This document shows positions 1 to 9,916 of a stretch of DNA of 64,000 nt, piece after piece. The stretch is taken from NCBI GenBank assembly GCA_963798655.1, contig CAWCUH010000004.1:1-64000 (forward strand). Reading direction: 5' to 3'. Source of the stretch: CAVSMC01 sp963798655. Lineage in GTDB: Bacteria; Pseudomonadota; Gammaproteobacteria; Burkholderiales; Casimicrobiaceae. Under the pieces are notes generated by a model that saw nothing but the letters and a program-made list of their open reading frames with translations, did no database searches and was not told the origin of the DNA. How positions within the stretch are numbered: position 1 is the first letter of the stretch; every line of letters begins with the position of its first letter. The position numbers were made by a program, and so were the translations under genes.

Positions 1-59
1 CCGTCAGCGGTCGCGCACACGGCATCCAAGCAAAAGTGGACGCGCGGCTACGACGATCG

Positions 60-1196
60 TCAGTCGAGCGTGCTCTTGAACGCACGCAAGCCGATCAGGA
101 TGACGCCCAGCATGAACGCGGCGATCGGCCACAGCTCGGGGGCGATCGTGGCGAGATCGTTTCCCTTGAGCAGCACGCCGCGGACGACGCGCAGGAAATG
201 CGTGAGCGGCAAGACTTCGCCGATCCCCTGCGCCCAGCCCGGCATGCCGCGAAACGGAAACATGAACCCGGACAGCAGGATCGACGGCAGGAAGAAGAAG
301 AACGTCATCTGCATCGCCTGCAGCTGATTGCGCGCGAGCGCGGAGAACATAAGCCCGAGCGTCAGGTTCGCCGCGATGAACAGCAGCACGGCGACGAACA
401 GCACTGCGGGGTTGCCGAGCATCGGTACGCCGAAGATCAGCCGCGCGAGCGCGAGCACGAGCGTGACCTGGACAAGGCCGATGACGACGTACGGCACGAT
501 CTTTCCGGTCATCACCTCGAGCGCCGTCGCCGGCGTCGCGAGCAGGTTCTCCATCGTGCCGCGCTCGGTCTCGCGCGTGATCGCGAGCCCGGTCATCAGC
601 ACCATCGTCATCGTCAGCACGACGCCGATCAGCCCGGGCACGATGTTGTACTGCGTGATCTGCTCGGGGTTGTAGCGCGCGTGTATGCGGAACTCGAACG
701 GCGCGTCGCTCGCGGCGAGCGGCGCGAGCGGTCCGACGAGATCGCGCGAGAGCACCGTGCGCGCGATCCCGTTCACGGCGGCGATCGCGTTGCCGGTCGC
801 CGCGGGGTCGGTCGCATCGGCCTCGATCAGCACCGCCGGATGCTCGCCGCGCACGAGCGCACGCGAGAAGCCGGCGGGAATCGTCACGACGAACTGCGCG
901 CGGCCGCGTGCGAGCAGCTCGTCGGCCGCGTCCTCGTCGGCCGCTTCGCCGATGATGCTGAAATAGTCGCTGTTGCGAAGCCCCGCGACGATGCTGCGCG
1001 AGAACTCGCTGTGATCGGCATCGAGCATCGCGGTCGGCAGATGCTTCGGGTCGGAGTTGATCGCGAAGCCGAACAACACGAGCTGCAGCACCGGAATGCC
1101 GACGATCATGCCGAACGTCAGGCGGTCGCGCTTGAGCTGGATGAACTCCTTGCCGACGATGCCGAGCCAGCGCGAGAACGAAAAGAAGCTCGTCAC
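60..1196 (-). CDS. ABC-2 type exporter permease (YhhJ/YbhS-like)
   Basis: Inner-membrane permease of an ABC exporter, 378 aa. It has one N-terminal membrane helix (around residues 25-45, with GMIVGIPVLQLVLFGFAIN), then a periplasmic domain of about 130 residues, then a cluster of five or six helices and a C-terminal helix, the usual ABC2_membrane_3 layout. The GTG start overlaps the TGA of the upstream ATPase (GTGA), so the two are translationally coupled. The adaptor and ATPase precede it on the same strand. Systems of this type often have a second permease; it would lie beyond the left edge of the window. The substrate is unknown; relatives export drugs or other hydrophobic compounds. Confidence 0.88.
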   Translation of the reverse strand: MTSFFSFSRWLGIVGKEFIQLKRDRLTFGMIVGIPVLQLVLFGFAINSDPKHLPTAMLDADHSEFSRSIVAGLRNSDYFSIIGEAADEDAADELLARGRAQFVVTIPAGFSRALVRGEHPAVLIEADATDPAATGNAIAAVNGIARTVLSRDLVGPLAPLAASDAPFEFRIHARYNPEQITQYNIVPGLIGVVLTMTMVLMTGLAITRETERGTMENLLATPATALEVMTGKIVPYVVIGLVQVTLVLALARLIFGVPMLGNPAVLFVAVLLFIAANLTLGLMFSALARNQLQAMQMTFFFFLPSILLSGFMFPFRGMPGWAQGIGEVLPLTHFLRVVRGVLLKGNDLATIAPELWPIAAFMLGVILIGLRAFKSTLD

Positions 1197-2135
1197 GACG
1201 CGGCCGCGCGATCGACGTCGCGCATCAGGTGGATGAAAACGTCCTCGAGGCCCGGATCGATCTCGCGCCACTGCCAGCCCGGCGCCTCGCGCAGCGGCGC
1301 GATCGCCTGCTCGAGCGATGCGCGATCGGAGCCGGTGACGTGCAGCGTCGTGCCGAAGGCGGCGACCTGCTCGACGGCGGGAAGCGAGCGCAAGCGGGCG
1401 GCGAGCGCCGGAAGATCGGCGCCCGCGACCTCCCACGTGACGAGCGGCTGGCTCGCGATCACCTCGCTCGCCGTGCCCTGCACCAGCAGCCGCCCGTTCA
1501 GGATGTAACCCAGCTTGTGGCAGCGCTCCGCCTCGTCCATGTAGTGCGTGCTGACGAGCACCGTGATGCCGCGCGCGGCGAGCGCGTGCAGCTCTTCCCA
1601 GAAGTCGCGCCGCGCTTTCGGGTCGACGCCTGCCGTCGGCTCGTCGAGCAGCAGCAGCTGCGGGTCGTGCAGCAGACAGGCGGCGAGCGCGAGCCGCTGC
1701 TTCCAGCCGCCCGACAGCGTGCCGGCGAGCTGATCGCCGCGGGCGACGAGACCGAGTCCCTTCGAGCGCCGCCTCGACGCGCGTCGCGCGCCCGTCGAGG
1801 CCGTACATGCGCGCGACGAAGCGCAGGTTCTCGCGAATCGTCAGGTCTTCCCAGAACGAGAAGCGCTGCGTCATGTAGCCGACCTCGCGCTTGATGGCCT
1901 TCGCGTCGCGGACGATGTCGTAGCCGAGGCACGTGCCCTCGCCGCTGTCGGGCGTGAGCAGGCCGCACAGCATGCGGATCGACGTCGTCTTGCCGCTGCC
2001 GTTCGGACCGAGGAAGCCGAAGATCTCGCCGCGGCGCACCGTGAGCGCGAGATCCTTCACCGCGTGCAGCGAGCCGAAATGCTTGTTGAGGCCGCGAACG
2101 TCGATGACGACGTCGGCATCGTGCGCGGCGGTCAT
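1193..2135 (-). pseudogene. ABC exporter ATPase, frame broken by one extra base
   Basis: ATP-binding subunit of the adaptor/ATPase/permease exporter. The first frame (2135 down to about 1760) holds Walker A (GPNGSGKT) and the Q-loop. The second frame (about 1760 down to 1193) holds the signature LSGGWKQR, Walker B followed by DEP (LLLLDEPTAGVD) and the H-loop (STHYMDEAE). The frames meet at a run of three C on the + strand, 1758-1760; removing one base restores a continuous protein of about 313 aa (LEGLGLVARGDQL). The start overlaps the stop of the adaptor gene (ATGA) and the end overlaps the permease start (GTGA). As written the protein would lack signature and Walker B. The rest of the gene is undamaged, so either a sequencing error or a very recent mutation fits. 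Confidence 0.85.
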
Positions 2136-3166
2136 GATGCGGGCAGCGCGACGTCGACCGGCTGCCCGGGCGCAAGCCGCGCGGCGTCGGCGAGCGACGG
2201 CTTCGCTTCGACGAGGAAGACGAGCTTCGCGCGGTTCTCCTTCGAATAGAGCACCGGCGGCGTGAACTCGACGCGATCGGAGATGAAGACGATCTCCGCC
2301 TCGATCGGCGCGCCGCAGCCATCGCAGGTGAGCGTCACCCGCTCGCCGCGCTTCAACTGGCCGACGACCGTCTCCGGCACGTAGAAGCGCGCCTTCACGT
2401 TGCCCGGCGGCAGGATCGACGCGACCGGGCTCCCGGCGGGAACGAAATCGCCGACGACGTAGTACGTGTCGTGCACGACGCCCGCGCTCGGCGTTGCAAC
2501 CGCGCGCTGCGCGAGCCTCCATTGCGACATCGCGAGCGCCTCGCGCGCCGCGCGAGCCTCGGCCTCGGCGGCGCGGATCTCGTCGGGCCGGCCGGTCGAC
2601 TGCTTCGTCGTCTCCACCGTCGCACGGAGCTGCGCGACCTGCGCCTCATCGCGCTTCACCGCCGTGCGCGCGTCGTCGAGCGCCGCCTGGCTGACGAATC
2701 CCGCCTTGAAGAGATCCTGCTGGCGTTTGAGGTTCGCCGTGGACAGCTCGCGCGCCGCCTGCGCCTGTCGCAGCTGCTCGCTGACCGTCTCCACCTCGGG
2801 CGCGCGCTTGCCCGTCTTCAGATTGGCGAGCCGCGCTTCGGCGGCGCGCAACTGCTCTTCGGCCTGCCTGCGCGCGGCGGCTTCGTTCTCGCTTTCGAGC
2901 ACGAACACCGGCGCGCCGGCGTCGACGCGCTCGCCTCGGCTCACCGCCAGCTTCGCGAGCGTGCCCGGGAACTGCGCGGCGACGCGAACGTATTCGCCTT
3001 CGATGTAGCCCTGCAGCGGGCGGCTGCCGTCGCGCGCGCACCCGCCGAGCGCGAGCGCGAGGACGACGCAGGCGAACGCACTCGTTGCGATCTGGTGGGG
3101 GATTGGGTGATGCACGCGATCGATCGGCTGCCGTCCGACGCGACAGGGCATCTTAGCATCGGGCAT
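2132..3166 (-). CDS. HlyD-family periplasmic adaptor (lipoprotein)
   Basis: Membrane fusion protein linking the ABC exporter to an outer-membrane channel, up to 344 aa. A hydrophobic signal ending in a lipobox-like LALGGC (about residues 38-43) suggests a lipid anchor. Then come the biotinyl-lipoyl-like half (GTLAKLAVSRGERVDAG), a long Ala/Arg/Gln/Glu-rich coiled-coil hairpin (about residues 90-205), and the beta-barrel part with VGDFVPAGSPV. It resembles the YhiI/YbhG type. The true start is uncertain: ATG codons at 3166 and shortly after, or a GTG just before the signal peptide, are all possible. It is the first gene of the exporter operon and overlaps the ATPase by 4 nt. Confidence 0.87.
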   Translation of the reverse strand: MPDAKMPCRVGRQPIDRVHHPIPHQIATSAFACVVLALALGGCARDGSRPLQGYIEGEYVRVAAQFPGTLAKLAVSRGERVDAGAPVFVLESENEAAARRQAEEQLRAAEARLANLKTGKRAPEVETVSEQLRQAQAARELSTANLKRQQDLFKAGFVSQAALDDARTAVKRDEAQVAQLRATVETTKQSTGRPDEIRAAEAEARAAREALAMSQWRLAQRAVATPSAGVVHDTYYVVGDFVPAGSPVASILPPGNVKARFYVPETVVGQLKRGERVTLTCDGCGAPIEAEIVFISDRVEFTPPVLYSKENRAKLVFLVEAKPSLADAARLAPGQPVDVALPAS

Positions 3167-3187
3167 CGCGGCGCCTGCCGCGCCGGA

Positions 3188-5350
3188 TCAACCCAGCGTC
3201 GCGAGCGCGTCGAGCACCGTCTGCTTCTGCAGCACTTCGGGCAGCAGCAACGGCTCCTTGCCCGGCCGGTACAGCACGTAGACGGGCACGCCGTTGCGTC
3301 CGAGCGCGGCGAGCGCGCGCGTGATCGCGTCGTCGCGGCGCGTCCAGTCGCCGCGCACCAGCGCCACGTTTCGCCGCGCGAACGCGCTTTTGATGTCGTC
3401 GGTGTTCAGTACGAGGCGCTTGTTGACCTGGCAGGTGACGCACCAGGCAGCGGTGAAGTCGACGAACACCGGCCGGTTCTGCATCGTCAGCTCGCTCACG
3501 ACCGTCGGCGAGAACGGCTGCCAGCCTTCGGTGGCCGACGTCCGCCCGGCGCGCTCACCGGCCGTCGCCTCGAATGTCAGCAGCGGCCACGCGACGACGG
3601 CGGCAACGGCGAGCACCGCCGCGCCGACGAGGCCCCACGGCCTCGCGCCACCGGTGCGCACGATGTGCCACGTCCACAGCGCGAAGCCGACGCCGAGGAG
3701 CGCGATCAAGAGTCGCGCGACGGCGTCGACGTCGCGCTGTGCACCGAGCACCCACGCGAGCCAGATCACCGTGCCGTACAGCGGAAAGGCGAGCAGCTGC
3801 TTGAACCGCGCAAGCCACGGCCCGGAGCGCGGCAGCTTGCGCCGCCACCCGGGAAAGAGTGCAAGCGTCACGTACGGCGCCGCCATGCCGACGCCCAGCG
3901 CCACGAACACGGCGAGCGTCGTCGCCGTGCCGCCGGTCAATGCGTAGCCGAGCGCCGCGCCCATGAACGGCGCCGTGCACGGCGAGGCGATGACCACCGC
4001 GATCACGCCCGAGCCGAACGCGTCGAGCGTGCGATTCTGCGCGGTCCAGCCGGCGACGCCGGACGGCGCCAGCTGACCGAACTCGAACACGCCGGAGAGG
4101 TTCAACGCGAGCACGAAGAAAAGCGCGGCGAGCGCGGTGACGACTGCCGGCGATTGCAACTGGAAGCCCCAGCCGAGTTGCTCGCCGGCGCCACGCAGTC
4201 CGGCGAGCGCGAGCCCGAGCACGACGAACGTCGCGACGACGCCGATCGCGAAGGCGACCGCCTCCGCGTGCAGCGTCGCGCGGTTGTCGTGATGCGTCGC
4301 GAAGCCCATCACCTTGAGCGAGAGCACCGGAAACACGCACGGCATCAGGTTCAGCAACAGCCCGCCGACCAGCGCGAACGCGATCGCGACCGCGATGCTC
4401 ATGTTCGCGCCAGCGGTCGGCGGAGGCGCGAGGTTCAGCGCCGGCGCGGCCGCCAGCGCGGGCTTCGCGCCGGCGACGACGCTGCCCGCGAGCGCAATGT
4501 CGATCGTCGCCGCCCGCACGCGCGCCCCGCCCGGCTCGTTCATCCCGTTCGTCGCGGTGACGACACCGTCGAGGTTGCCGAACGCGCCGGAGAGCTCGCT
4601 CGACACCGGCAGCGTCAACACATAGGCATCGCCGTCGCGGGCGAGCGCCTGCGGCTTCGACGGCTCGATCCGCGATTGCGCGTGCGCAAAGAAGTGCAGC
4701 GCGCCCGGATCGGCCGCGCCGGGCGGCGGCGCGAGCGACAGCGCGATCGTCGTACCGTCGCCTTTCGCGCTCGCCTTCCATCCGCCGAGCGGCTTCGGCA
4801 ATGCGGCGCGTGTCGCGGCGATCGGTGCGCTCCACGCCGGATCGGGCGCGCTGCTTGTCGCGACAGGCAACGCGAGCGACAAATCCGCGCCCTCGGGGAT
4901 GCACGTGTCGCGACACACGAGCCAATCGGCGCGCGCGTGCAGCGCGACCGGCGAGCCGAGCGCAAGCGTCTTCGCCGGCGACAGCGTCACGAGGTGCAGC
5001 ACTTCGCCGGCATAGCCGTAATTCACGAGCGGCCCCGCCGGCAGCGCGCGCGGCGCCGGCCACTCGATCGGCGACGCCGCGACGCCGTCGGGCAGCCTCC
5101 ACGCGAGCGTCGTCGGCAGGCCGGAGTCGCCGGGATTGCGCCAGTACGTGTGCCAGCCATCGGCGATCTTCAGGCGCAACGCGACGGTAATCGGCTCGCC
5201 CGGGACGATCGCCGTGCGCTCGGCGACGAGCTCGGCTTCGACGTTCTCCGTCTTCACCGGCGCGCCAAGCGACACCGTCGCGAACGCGAGCGCCGCCGCC
5301 ACGCCGATTGCGGCGCGCGCGATCCACGAAGCTCGTCGACTCGTTCGCAT
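3188..5350 (-). CDS. dsbD: Protein-disulfide reductase, DsbD/ScsB type
   Basis: Carries electrons from cytoplasmic thioredoxin across the inner membrane to periplasmic thiol proteins. 720 aa: signal peptide; an N-terminal periplasmic domain with a paired-cysteine motif (VCRDTCIPEGA); about eight membrane helices including the conserved PCVFPVLSLKVMGF and ASPCTAPFMGAALGYAL segments, whose cysteines form the transmembrane redox pair; and a C-terminal thioredoxin-fold domain with WCVTC near residues 635-639. The N-domain is of the ScsB/DsbC-corrector class rather than that of classical E. coli DsbD. Its stop lies 21 nt before the adaptor gene, so the exporter genes may be co-transcribed. Confidence 0.93.
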   Translation of the reverse strand: MRTSRRASWIARAAIGVAAALAFATVSLGAPVKTENVEAELVAERTAIVPGEPITVALRLKIADGWHTYWRNPGDSGLPTTLAWRLPDGVAASPIEWPAPRALPAGPLVNYGYAGEVLHLVTLSPAKTLALGSPVALHARADWLVCRDTCIPEGADLSLALPVATSSAPDPAWSAPIAATRAALPKPLGGWKASAKGDGTTIALSLAPPPGAADPGALHFFAHAQSRIEPSKPQALARDGDAYVLTLPVSSELSGAFGNLDGVVTATNGMNEPGGARVRAATIDIALAGSVVAGAKPALAAAPALNLAPPPTAGANMSIAVAIAFALVGGLLLNLMPCVFPVLSLKVMGFATHHDNRATLHAEAVAFAIGVVATFVVLGLALAGLRGAGEQLGWGFQLQSPAVVTALAALFFVLALNLSGVFEFGQLAPSGVAGWTAQNRTLDAFGSGVIAVVIASPCTAPFMGAALGYALTGGTATTLAVFVALGVGMAAPYVTLALFPGWRRKLPRSGPWLARFKQLLAFPLYGTVIWLAWVLGAQRDVDAVARLLIALLGVGFALWTWHIVRTGGARPWGLVGAAVLAVAAVVAWPLLTFEATAGERAGRTSATEGWQPFSPTVVSELTMQNRPVFVDFTAAWCVTCQVNKRLVLNTDDIKSAFARRNVALVRGDWTRRDDAITRALAALGRNGVPVYVLYRPGKEPLLLPEVLQKQTVLDALATLG

Positions 5351-5426
5351 GGCGCTCGATTCGTGCGGGTCAACACCCGATGCGCAGGCGGCATTCCCGC
5401 CCGCCCGGCCGGCTCACCCGCCCGGG

Positions 5427-5432
5427 TACAAT
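5427..5432 (+). promoter_or_regulatory. Probable -10 box (TACAAT)
   Basis: TACAAT preceded by GGG, a form common in this group, about 112 nt upstream of the Gdt1-family ATG. No convincing -35 is visible. The transcript would have a leader of roughly 105 nt. Gdt1-family genes are often preceded by manganese riboswitches, but the core of that motif could not be recognised here. Confidence 0.45.
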
Positions 5433-5544
5433 TCTACCGGCCTGCCGTACCCGCCCCTTGACGTGCTGCAAGCCGGCAGCACGGACGTACACCGCCGTCC
5501 GACCGGCGGCCTCGGCCGACGTGGCGCGCGGCGTTTCCCCCCGC

Positions 5545-6117
5545 ATGGACACATTCCTCGTCTCGGCCGCCGTCGTCGCGCTCGGTGAGATCGGCGACAA
5601 GACGCAACTGCTCGCGCTCGTGCTCGCTGCGCGCTATCGCAAGCCGTGGCCGATCATCGCGGGCATTCTGACCGCGACGCTCGCGAACCACGCGCTCGCC
5701 GGCTATCTCGGCAACCTGTTCCGCACGTTCGTGCCTGATGACATCCTGCGCTGGCTCGTCGCGCTGTCGTTCTTCGCCGTCGCCGCCTGGGCGCTGAAGC
5801 CGGACACCTTCGACGAGGATGCGCCGCCGCCGGCATCGCGCTGGGGCGTTTTCGGCGTGACCGTCGTCGCGTTCTTCATCGCCGAGATGGGCGACAAGAC
5901 GCAGGTCGCGACCGTCGTGCTCGCCGCCAGGTTCCCATCGCTTGCCGGTGTGGTGCTCGGCACGACGTTCGGCATGCTGCTCGCGAACGTTCCCGTCGTG
6001 CTGATCGGCAAGGCAGCATCTGCGCGCATACCGTTCAAGGCGATCCGCATCGCCGCGGCGCTGCTTTTCGCCGGTCTCGGCGTCTACGCGTTGTTCGCGA
6101 CCGATCTCGTGTCGTGA
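5545..6117 (+). CDS. TMEM165/Gdt1-family cation (Mn/Ca) transporter
   Basis: Inner-membrane protein of 190 aa with two homologous halves of three helices each. Each half has the family signature E-x-G-D-(K/R)-(T/S): ALGEIGDKTQLLAL near the N-terminus and IAEMGDKTQVATVV in the middle. Family members export Mn2+ or exchange Ca2+/Mn2+ for protons. The ATG at 5545 was chosen because the first signature helix follows at once; the open frame continues upstream but only through promoter/leader sequence. The two halves are separated by an acidic/proline linker (DEDAPPP). Confidence 0.88.
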   Translation: MDTFLVSAAVVALGEIGDKTQLLALVLAARYRKPWPIIAGILTATLANHALAGYLGNLFRTFVPDDILRWLVALSFFAVAAWALKPDTFDEDAPPPASRWGVFGVTVVAFFIAEMGDKTQVATVVLAARFPSLAGVVLGTTFGMLLANVPVVLIGKAASARIPFKAIRIAAALLFAGLGVYALFATDLVS

Positions 6118-6243
6118 AACGCGTACCGCGCGATGTTCGACGCACCGCCTTGCCGCTTCGTCGGGCTTGCATTTCGAGCGACGTGCGGTAGTCTAACCGT
6201 CCGCTGATTCGCCGTGCCGCAAGGCGCTTTCCTGTCGAAGACG

Positions 6244-7197
6244 ATGCTCCGCTCGCGCTGCGCGTTCTGCGATCACGCCAATCCCGAGGGATCGAAGTTC
6301 TGCAACGAATGCGGCTCGCCGCTGCATCTCGCGCCGTGCGCGAGCTGCGAAGCGGTGAACGACGTCGGCGCGCCCGCGTGCCATCGATGCGGCGTCGCAC
6401 TCGTCGCGGGTGAAGGCGTCGAGCAGCGCGGCGCGATCGCCGCGACGACAGGCGAGCGCGCGCACGTGCCCGAAGCGCTCGCACGCAGGGTCGATGCACC
6501 GGGCCGAAGCGAGCCCGGCATCCCATTGCGGCGCCCGGCTGCAACGAGTGCTGCAACGCCGGCGGCCGTTGCGCCTTCGACGAGCGCGGCGACGTTTGCG
6601 GCAGCATCATCGCCCGAGGCGGCGCCCGGAGAGTCGTTCGTCGTGCCGCCCGACGAAATGCGGCTCGCGGCGACGCGAGACATGGCGGCCGCCGCGAGTC
6701 GGCGTCGTGCAGCAGGCGCTGTCGCCCTCGCGCTCGCAATCGCCTTCGCCTTGCCGCTCGTGTACTTCGAATTCTTCTCGGCGCATCCGCTCGCCGACTG
6801 GCTGCACGCGACGCAGGCCGACATCGCGAACGCAATTCGCGCGCGGCTGTCGTTGCCGTCGGCGGCGCCGAAGGCCGCGGGCAGCACGGTTGCCGCACCC
6901 GCCGCACCCGCGCCGACGCCGTCCGCGCCGACGCCGTCCGCGCCGACGCCCTCCGCGTCGACGCCCTCCGCGCCGGCAAGCGTCACGCCGACAACGCAAA
7001 GCGCGCCGTCGCAACCTGCTGCGCCCGCGCCGGACAGCGTCGGGCCACGCGACGAAGCGCCGCGCGACGGCACTGTGTCGAGCAGCGCACCGCCGCCGGT
7101 GCCGACGGCGCTGCCGGCGCAGCCATCCGCGCAAGCATCGCCGCAGCCCGCTGCGGATCCGCGCGCGGGCGCCGATGCGCCCGCTTCTCCACGCTGA
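6244..7197 (+). CDS. Double zinc-ribbon membrane protein with Pro/Ala-rich tail
   Basis: 317 aa from ATG 6244; an in-frame GTG at 6214 would add ten residues. The N-terminus carries two zinc ribbons, CAFCDHAN...CNECG and CASCEAV...CHRCG, typical of DZANK-type proteins. Then come a low-complexity Ala/Thr region, one membrane helix (ALALAIAFALPLVYFEF, about residue 165), and a long Pro/Ala/Ser/Thr tail with tandem APTPS repeats. It is probably a cytoplasmic zinc-ribbon sensor or scaffold with an extracytoplasmic tail; no enzymatic domain is visible. It stands alone between the Gdt1 gene and the leuS promoter. Confidence 0.7.
   Translation: MLRSRCAFCDHANPEGSKFCNECGSPLHLAPCASCEAVNDVGAPACHRCGVALVAGEGVEQRGAIAATTGERAHVPEALARRVDAPGRSEPGIPLRRPAATSAATPAAVAPSTSAATFAAASSPEAAPGESFVVPPDEMRLAATRDMAAAASRRRAAGAVALALAIAFALPLVYFEFFSAHPLADWLHATQADIANAIRARLSLPSAAPKAAGSTVAAPAAPAPTPSAPTPSAPTPSASTPSAPASVTPTTQSAPSQPAAPAPDSVGPRDEAPRDGTVSSSAPPPVPTALPAQPSAQASPQPAADPRAGADAPASPR
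6910..6972 (+). repeat. 15-bp tandem repeat inside the zinc-ribbon gene
   Basis: About four copies of a 15-bp unit, GCGCCGACGCCGTCC with C/G and T variants in the later copies, each encoding APTPS. The repeat keeps the reading frame and would be prone to length change without frameshift. Confidence 0.8.
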
Positions 7198-7232
7198 CGA
7201 TTCGCCGCACCGGGCGGCGCTGCGCTCGCCGG

Positions 7233-7238
7233 TATAAT
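7233..7238 (+). promoter_or_regulatory. -10 box of the leuS operon
   Basis: A perfect TATAAT preceded by GG, 54 nt upstream of the leuS start. No clear -35 hexamer is visible. Likely the main promoter of leuS-lptE-holA. Confidence 0.6.
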
Positions 7239-7291
7239 CAACGGTTTACACGAGGCGCGCCGCGCCGGACCGGCGCCGCGCGCAGGTCGAC

Positions 7292-9916
7292 ATGACCCCG
7301 TTCGAACCAGCGAAGATCGAATCCGCCGCGCAGGCTTCGTGGAAAGCAGCCGACGCGTATCGCGCCGCCGAGAAGCCGGGCGCGAGGAAGTTCTACTGCG
7401 TGTCGATGCTGCCGTATCCGTCCGGCAAGCTGCACATGGGGCACGTTCGCAACTACACGATCAACGACGTCATGTACCGGCACCTGCGGATGAACGGCTG
7501 GAACGTGCTGATGCCGATGGGCTGGGACGCGTTCGGCCTGCCCGCCGAGAACGCCGCGATGAAGAGCGGGCAGGCGCCGGCGAAGTGGACGTACGACAAC
7601 ATCGCGACCATGAAGCAGCAGATGATCGCGATGGGCCTTGCGATCGACTGGTCGCGCGAGATCGCGGCGTGCGACCCGAACTACTACAGGTGGAACCAGT
7701 GGATGTTCCTGCGCATGCTCGAGAAGGGCATCGCGTACCGCAGGACGCAGGTCGTGAACTGGGACCCCGTCGACCAGACGGTGCTCGCGAACGAGCAGGT
7801 GATCGACGGTCGCGGCTGGCGCACCGGCGCGCTTGTCGAGAAGCGCGAAATCCCCGGCTATTACCTGAAGATCACCGACTACGCCGAGGAGCTGCTCGCC
7901 TGTCTCGACCGGATGGAAGGCTGGCCGGAGCGCGTGCGCACGATGCAGGCGAACTGGATCGGCAAGAGCGTCGGTGTGCGCTTCGCGTTCCCGCACGACA
8001 TCGCCGGTGACGACGGCAAGCCGATCAACGGCGGCCGCATGTACGTGTTCACGACGCGCGCCGACACGATCATGGGCGTCACGTTCTGCGCGGTCGCCGC
8101 CGAGCATCCGCTCGCCACGCACGCGGCGAAGCGCAATCCGGCGCTCGCCGCGTTCATCGACGAATGCAAGCGCGGCAGCGTGATGGAAGCCGACCTCGCG
8201 CTGATGGAGAAGAAGGGGATGCCGACCGGCCTCTTCGTCCGGCACCCACTGACCGGCGAGAACGTCGAGGTGTGGGTCGGCAACTACGTGCTGATGGGCT
8301 ACGGCGACGGCGCGGTGATGGGCGTGCCGGCGCACGATGCGCGCGACTTCGCGTTCGCGAAGAAATATGGGCTGCCGATCAAGCAGGTGATCGCGATCGA
8401 CGGCGAGACGTTCTCGACCGACGAGTTCCAGCCGTGGTACGAGGACAAGACGCGCGGCCATTGCGTCAACTCCGGCAAGTACGACGGACTTCGCTACGAA
8501 GAGGCCGTCGACGCCGTCGCGTCCGATCTCGCGGCGATGGGTCTCGGCGAGAAGCAGACGACGTATCGGCTGCGCGACTGGGGCATCTCGCGCCAGCGCT
8601 ACTGGGGCACGCCGATTCCGATCATCCATTGTTCGCGTTGCGGCGAAGTGCCGGTGCCGGACAAGGATCTTCCGGTCGTGCTGCCGGAGGACTGCGTGCC
8701 CGACGGTACGGGCAATCCGCTGAACAAGCGCGAGGATTTCGTGAACGTCGCGTGCCCGACGTGCGGCGGCGCCGCGCGGCGCGAAACCGACACGATGGAC
8801 ACGTTCGTCGACTCGTCGTGGTACTACATGCGCTACACGTGCCCGGACGCGACGACGATGGTCGACTCGCGCAACGACTACTGGATGCCGATGGACCAGT
8901 ACATCGGCGGCATCGAGCACGCGATCCTGCACCTGCTGTACGCGCGGTTCTGGACGAAGGTGATGCGCGACATGGGAATGCTGCGCTTCGACGAGCCGTT
9001 CACGCGGCTGTTCACGCAGGGAATGCTGCTCAATCACATCTTCCTGCGCCGACTTCCGCACGCCAGCGTCGAGTTCGTCTCGCCGGACGACGTCAACGCG
9101 ACGTTCGACGCCGATGGCCGGATCACCGGCGGCCGCTCGAAGCTCGACGGCGGGCCGGTCGAGTACGGCGGCGTCGGCAAGATGTCGAAGTCGGAGAAGA
9201 ACGGCGTCGACCCGCAGGAAGTGATCGACCGCTACGGCGCCGACACCGCGCGCCACTTCGTGATGTTCGCCGGGCCGCCGTACGAGTCGGCGGTGTGGTC
9301 CGACGCCGGCGTCGAGGGCAGCTTCCGCTTCCTGCGACGGCTGTGGAATTTCGCGCACGACAAGGCCGAGCTCGTCGAATCGGCGAAGCAGCCTTTCGCA
9401 TGGAGCGACGCGGATGCCGCGGTCAAGACCGCGCGACGCGAGATCCATCTTGCGCTGAAGCAGGCGAACTACGACTACGAGCGCGTGCAGTACAACACCG
9501 TCGTCTCGGCCGGCTACAAGATGCTGAACGCGCTCGAAGCGGTCGCCGACACCGCGGTGGGCGCTGCGGCGCTCTATCGCGAGGGCCTGTCGATCCTGCT
9601 GCGCGTGCTCTACCCGGTCGTCCCGCACACGACGTGGACGGCGTGGAACCATTTGGGGCTCGCGGCGCAGCTCGGCGACCTGCTCGATGCGCCGTGGCCG
9701 CAGGTCGATGCGAGCGCGCTCGAGCAGACCGAGATAGAGCTGGTGCTGCAGGTGAACGGCAAGCTGCGCGGCAGGATCACCGTTCCGGCGAGCGCGACCG
9801 AGGAGGAGATCAAGTCTCGCGCGGCGAGCGCGCCGGAGGTCACGAAGCACAGTGGCGGCGCGGCGCCGAAATTCATCAAGGTCGTTCCGGGACGCCTCGT
9901 CAATGTTGTCGTTTGA
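7292..9916 (+). CDS. leuS: Leucyl-tRNA synthetase
   Basis: Charges tRNA-Leu. 874 aa, the normal bacterial length. The class I signature is HMGH in [18 protein letters not shown], and the second signature is KMSKS ([17 protein letters not shown]). Between them lie the CP1 editing domain, with [12 protein letters not shown] and the conserved ...[14 protein letters not shown] region, and the zinc-binding insertion ([16 protein letters not shown]). The C-terminus has the anticodon-binding and tRNA-contacting domain ([12 protein letters not shown]). It opens a conserved operon and its last 14 nt overlap lptE. Confidence 0.98.
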   Translation: MTPFEPAKIESAAQASWKAADAYRAAEKPGARKFYCVSMLPYPSGKLHMGHVRNYTINDVMYRHLRMNGWNVLMPMGWDAFGLPAENAAMKSGQAPAKWTYDNIATMKQQMIAMGLAIDWSREIAACDPNYYRWNQWMFLRMLEKGIAYRRTQVVNWDPVDQTVLANEQVIDGRGWRTGALVEKREIPGYYLKITDYAEELLACLDRMEGWPERVRTMQANWIGKSVGVRFAFPHDIAGDDGKPINGGRMYVFTTRADTIMGVTFCAVAAEHPLATHAAKRNPALAAFIDECKRGSVMEADLALMEKKGMPTGLFVRHPLTGENVEVWVGNYVLMGYGDGAVMGVPAHDARDFAFAKKYGLPIKQVIAIDGETFSTDEFQPWYEDKTRGHCVNSGKYDGLRYEEAVDAVASDLAAMGLGEKQTTYRLRDWGISRQRYWGTPIPIIHCSRCGEVPVPDKDLPVVLPEDCVPDGTGNPLNKREDFVNVACPTCGGAARRETDTMDTFVDSSWYYMRYTCPDATTMVDSRNDYWMPMDQYIGGIEHAILHLLYARFWTKVMRDMGMLRFDEPFTRLFTQGMLLNHIFLRRLPHASVEFVSPDDVNATFDADGRITGGRSKLDGGPVEYGGVGKMSKSEKNGVDPQEVIDRYGADTARHFVMFAGPPYESAVWSDAGVEGSFRFLRRLWNFAHDKAELVESAKQPFAWSDADAAVKTARREIHLALKQANYDYERVQYNTVVSAGYKMLNALEAVADTAVGAAALYREGLSILLRVLYPVVPHTTWTAWNHLGLAAQLGDLLDAPWPQVDASALEQTEIELVLQVNGKLRGRITVPASATEEEIKSRAASAPEVTKHSGGAAPKFIKVVPGRLVNVVV

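Noticed and set aside
2471..5461. Very long open frame (996 codons) on the plus strand
   Set aside because: Antisense shadow of the adaptor and dsbD genes; its Arg/His/Glu-rich translation has no motif and reflects GC codon bias.
5433..5544. Manganese (yybP-ykoY) riboswitch in the leader of the Gdt1-family gene
   Set aside because: The gene family and leader length fit, but the conserved core and paired arms could not be found by eye. A covariance-model search would decide.
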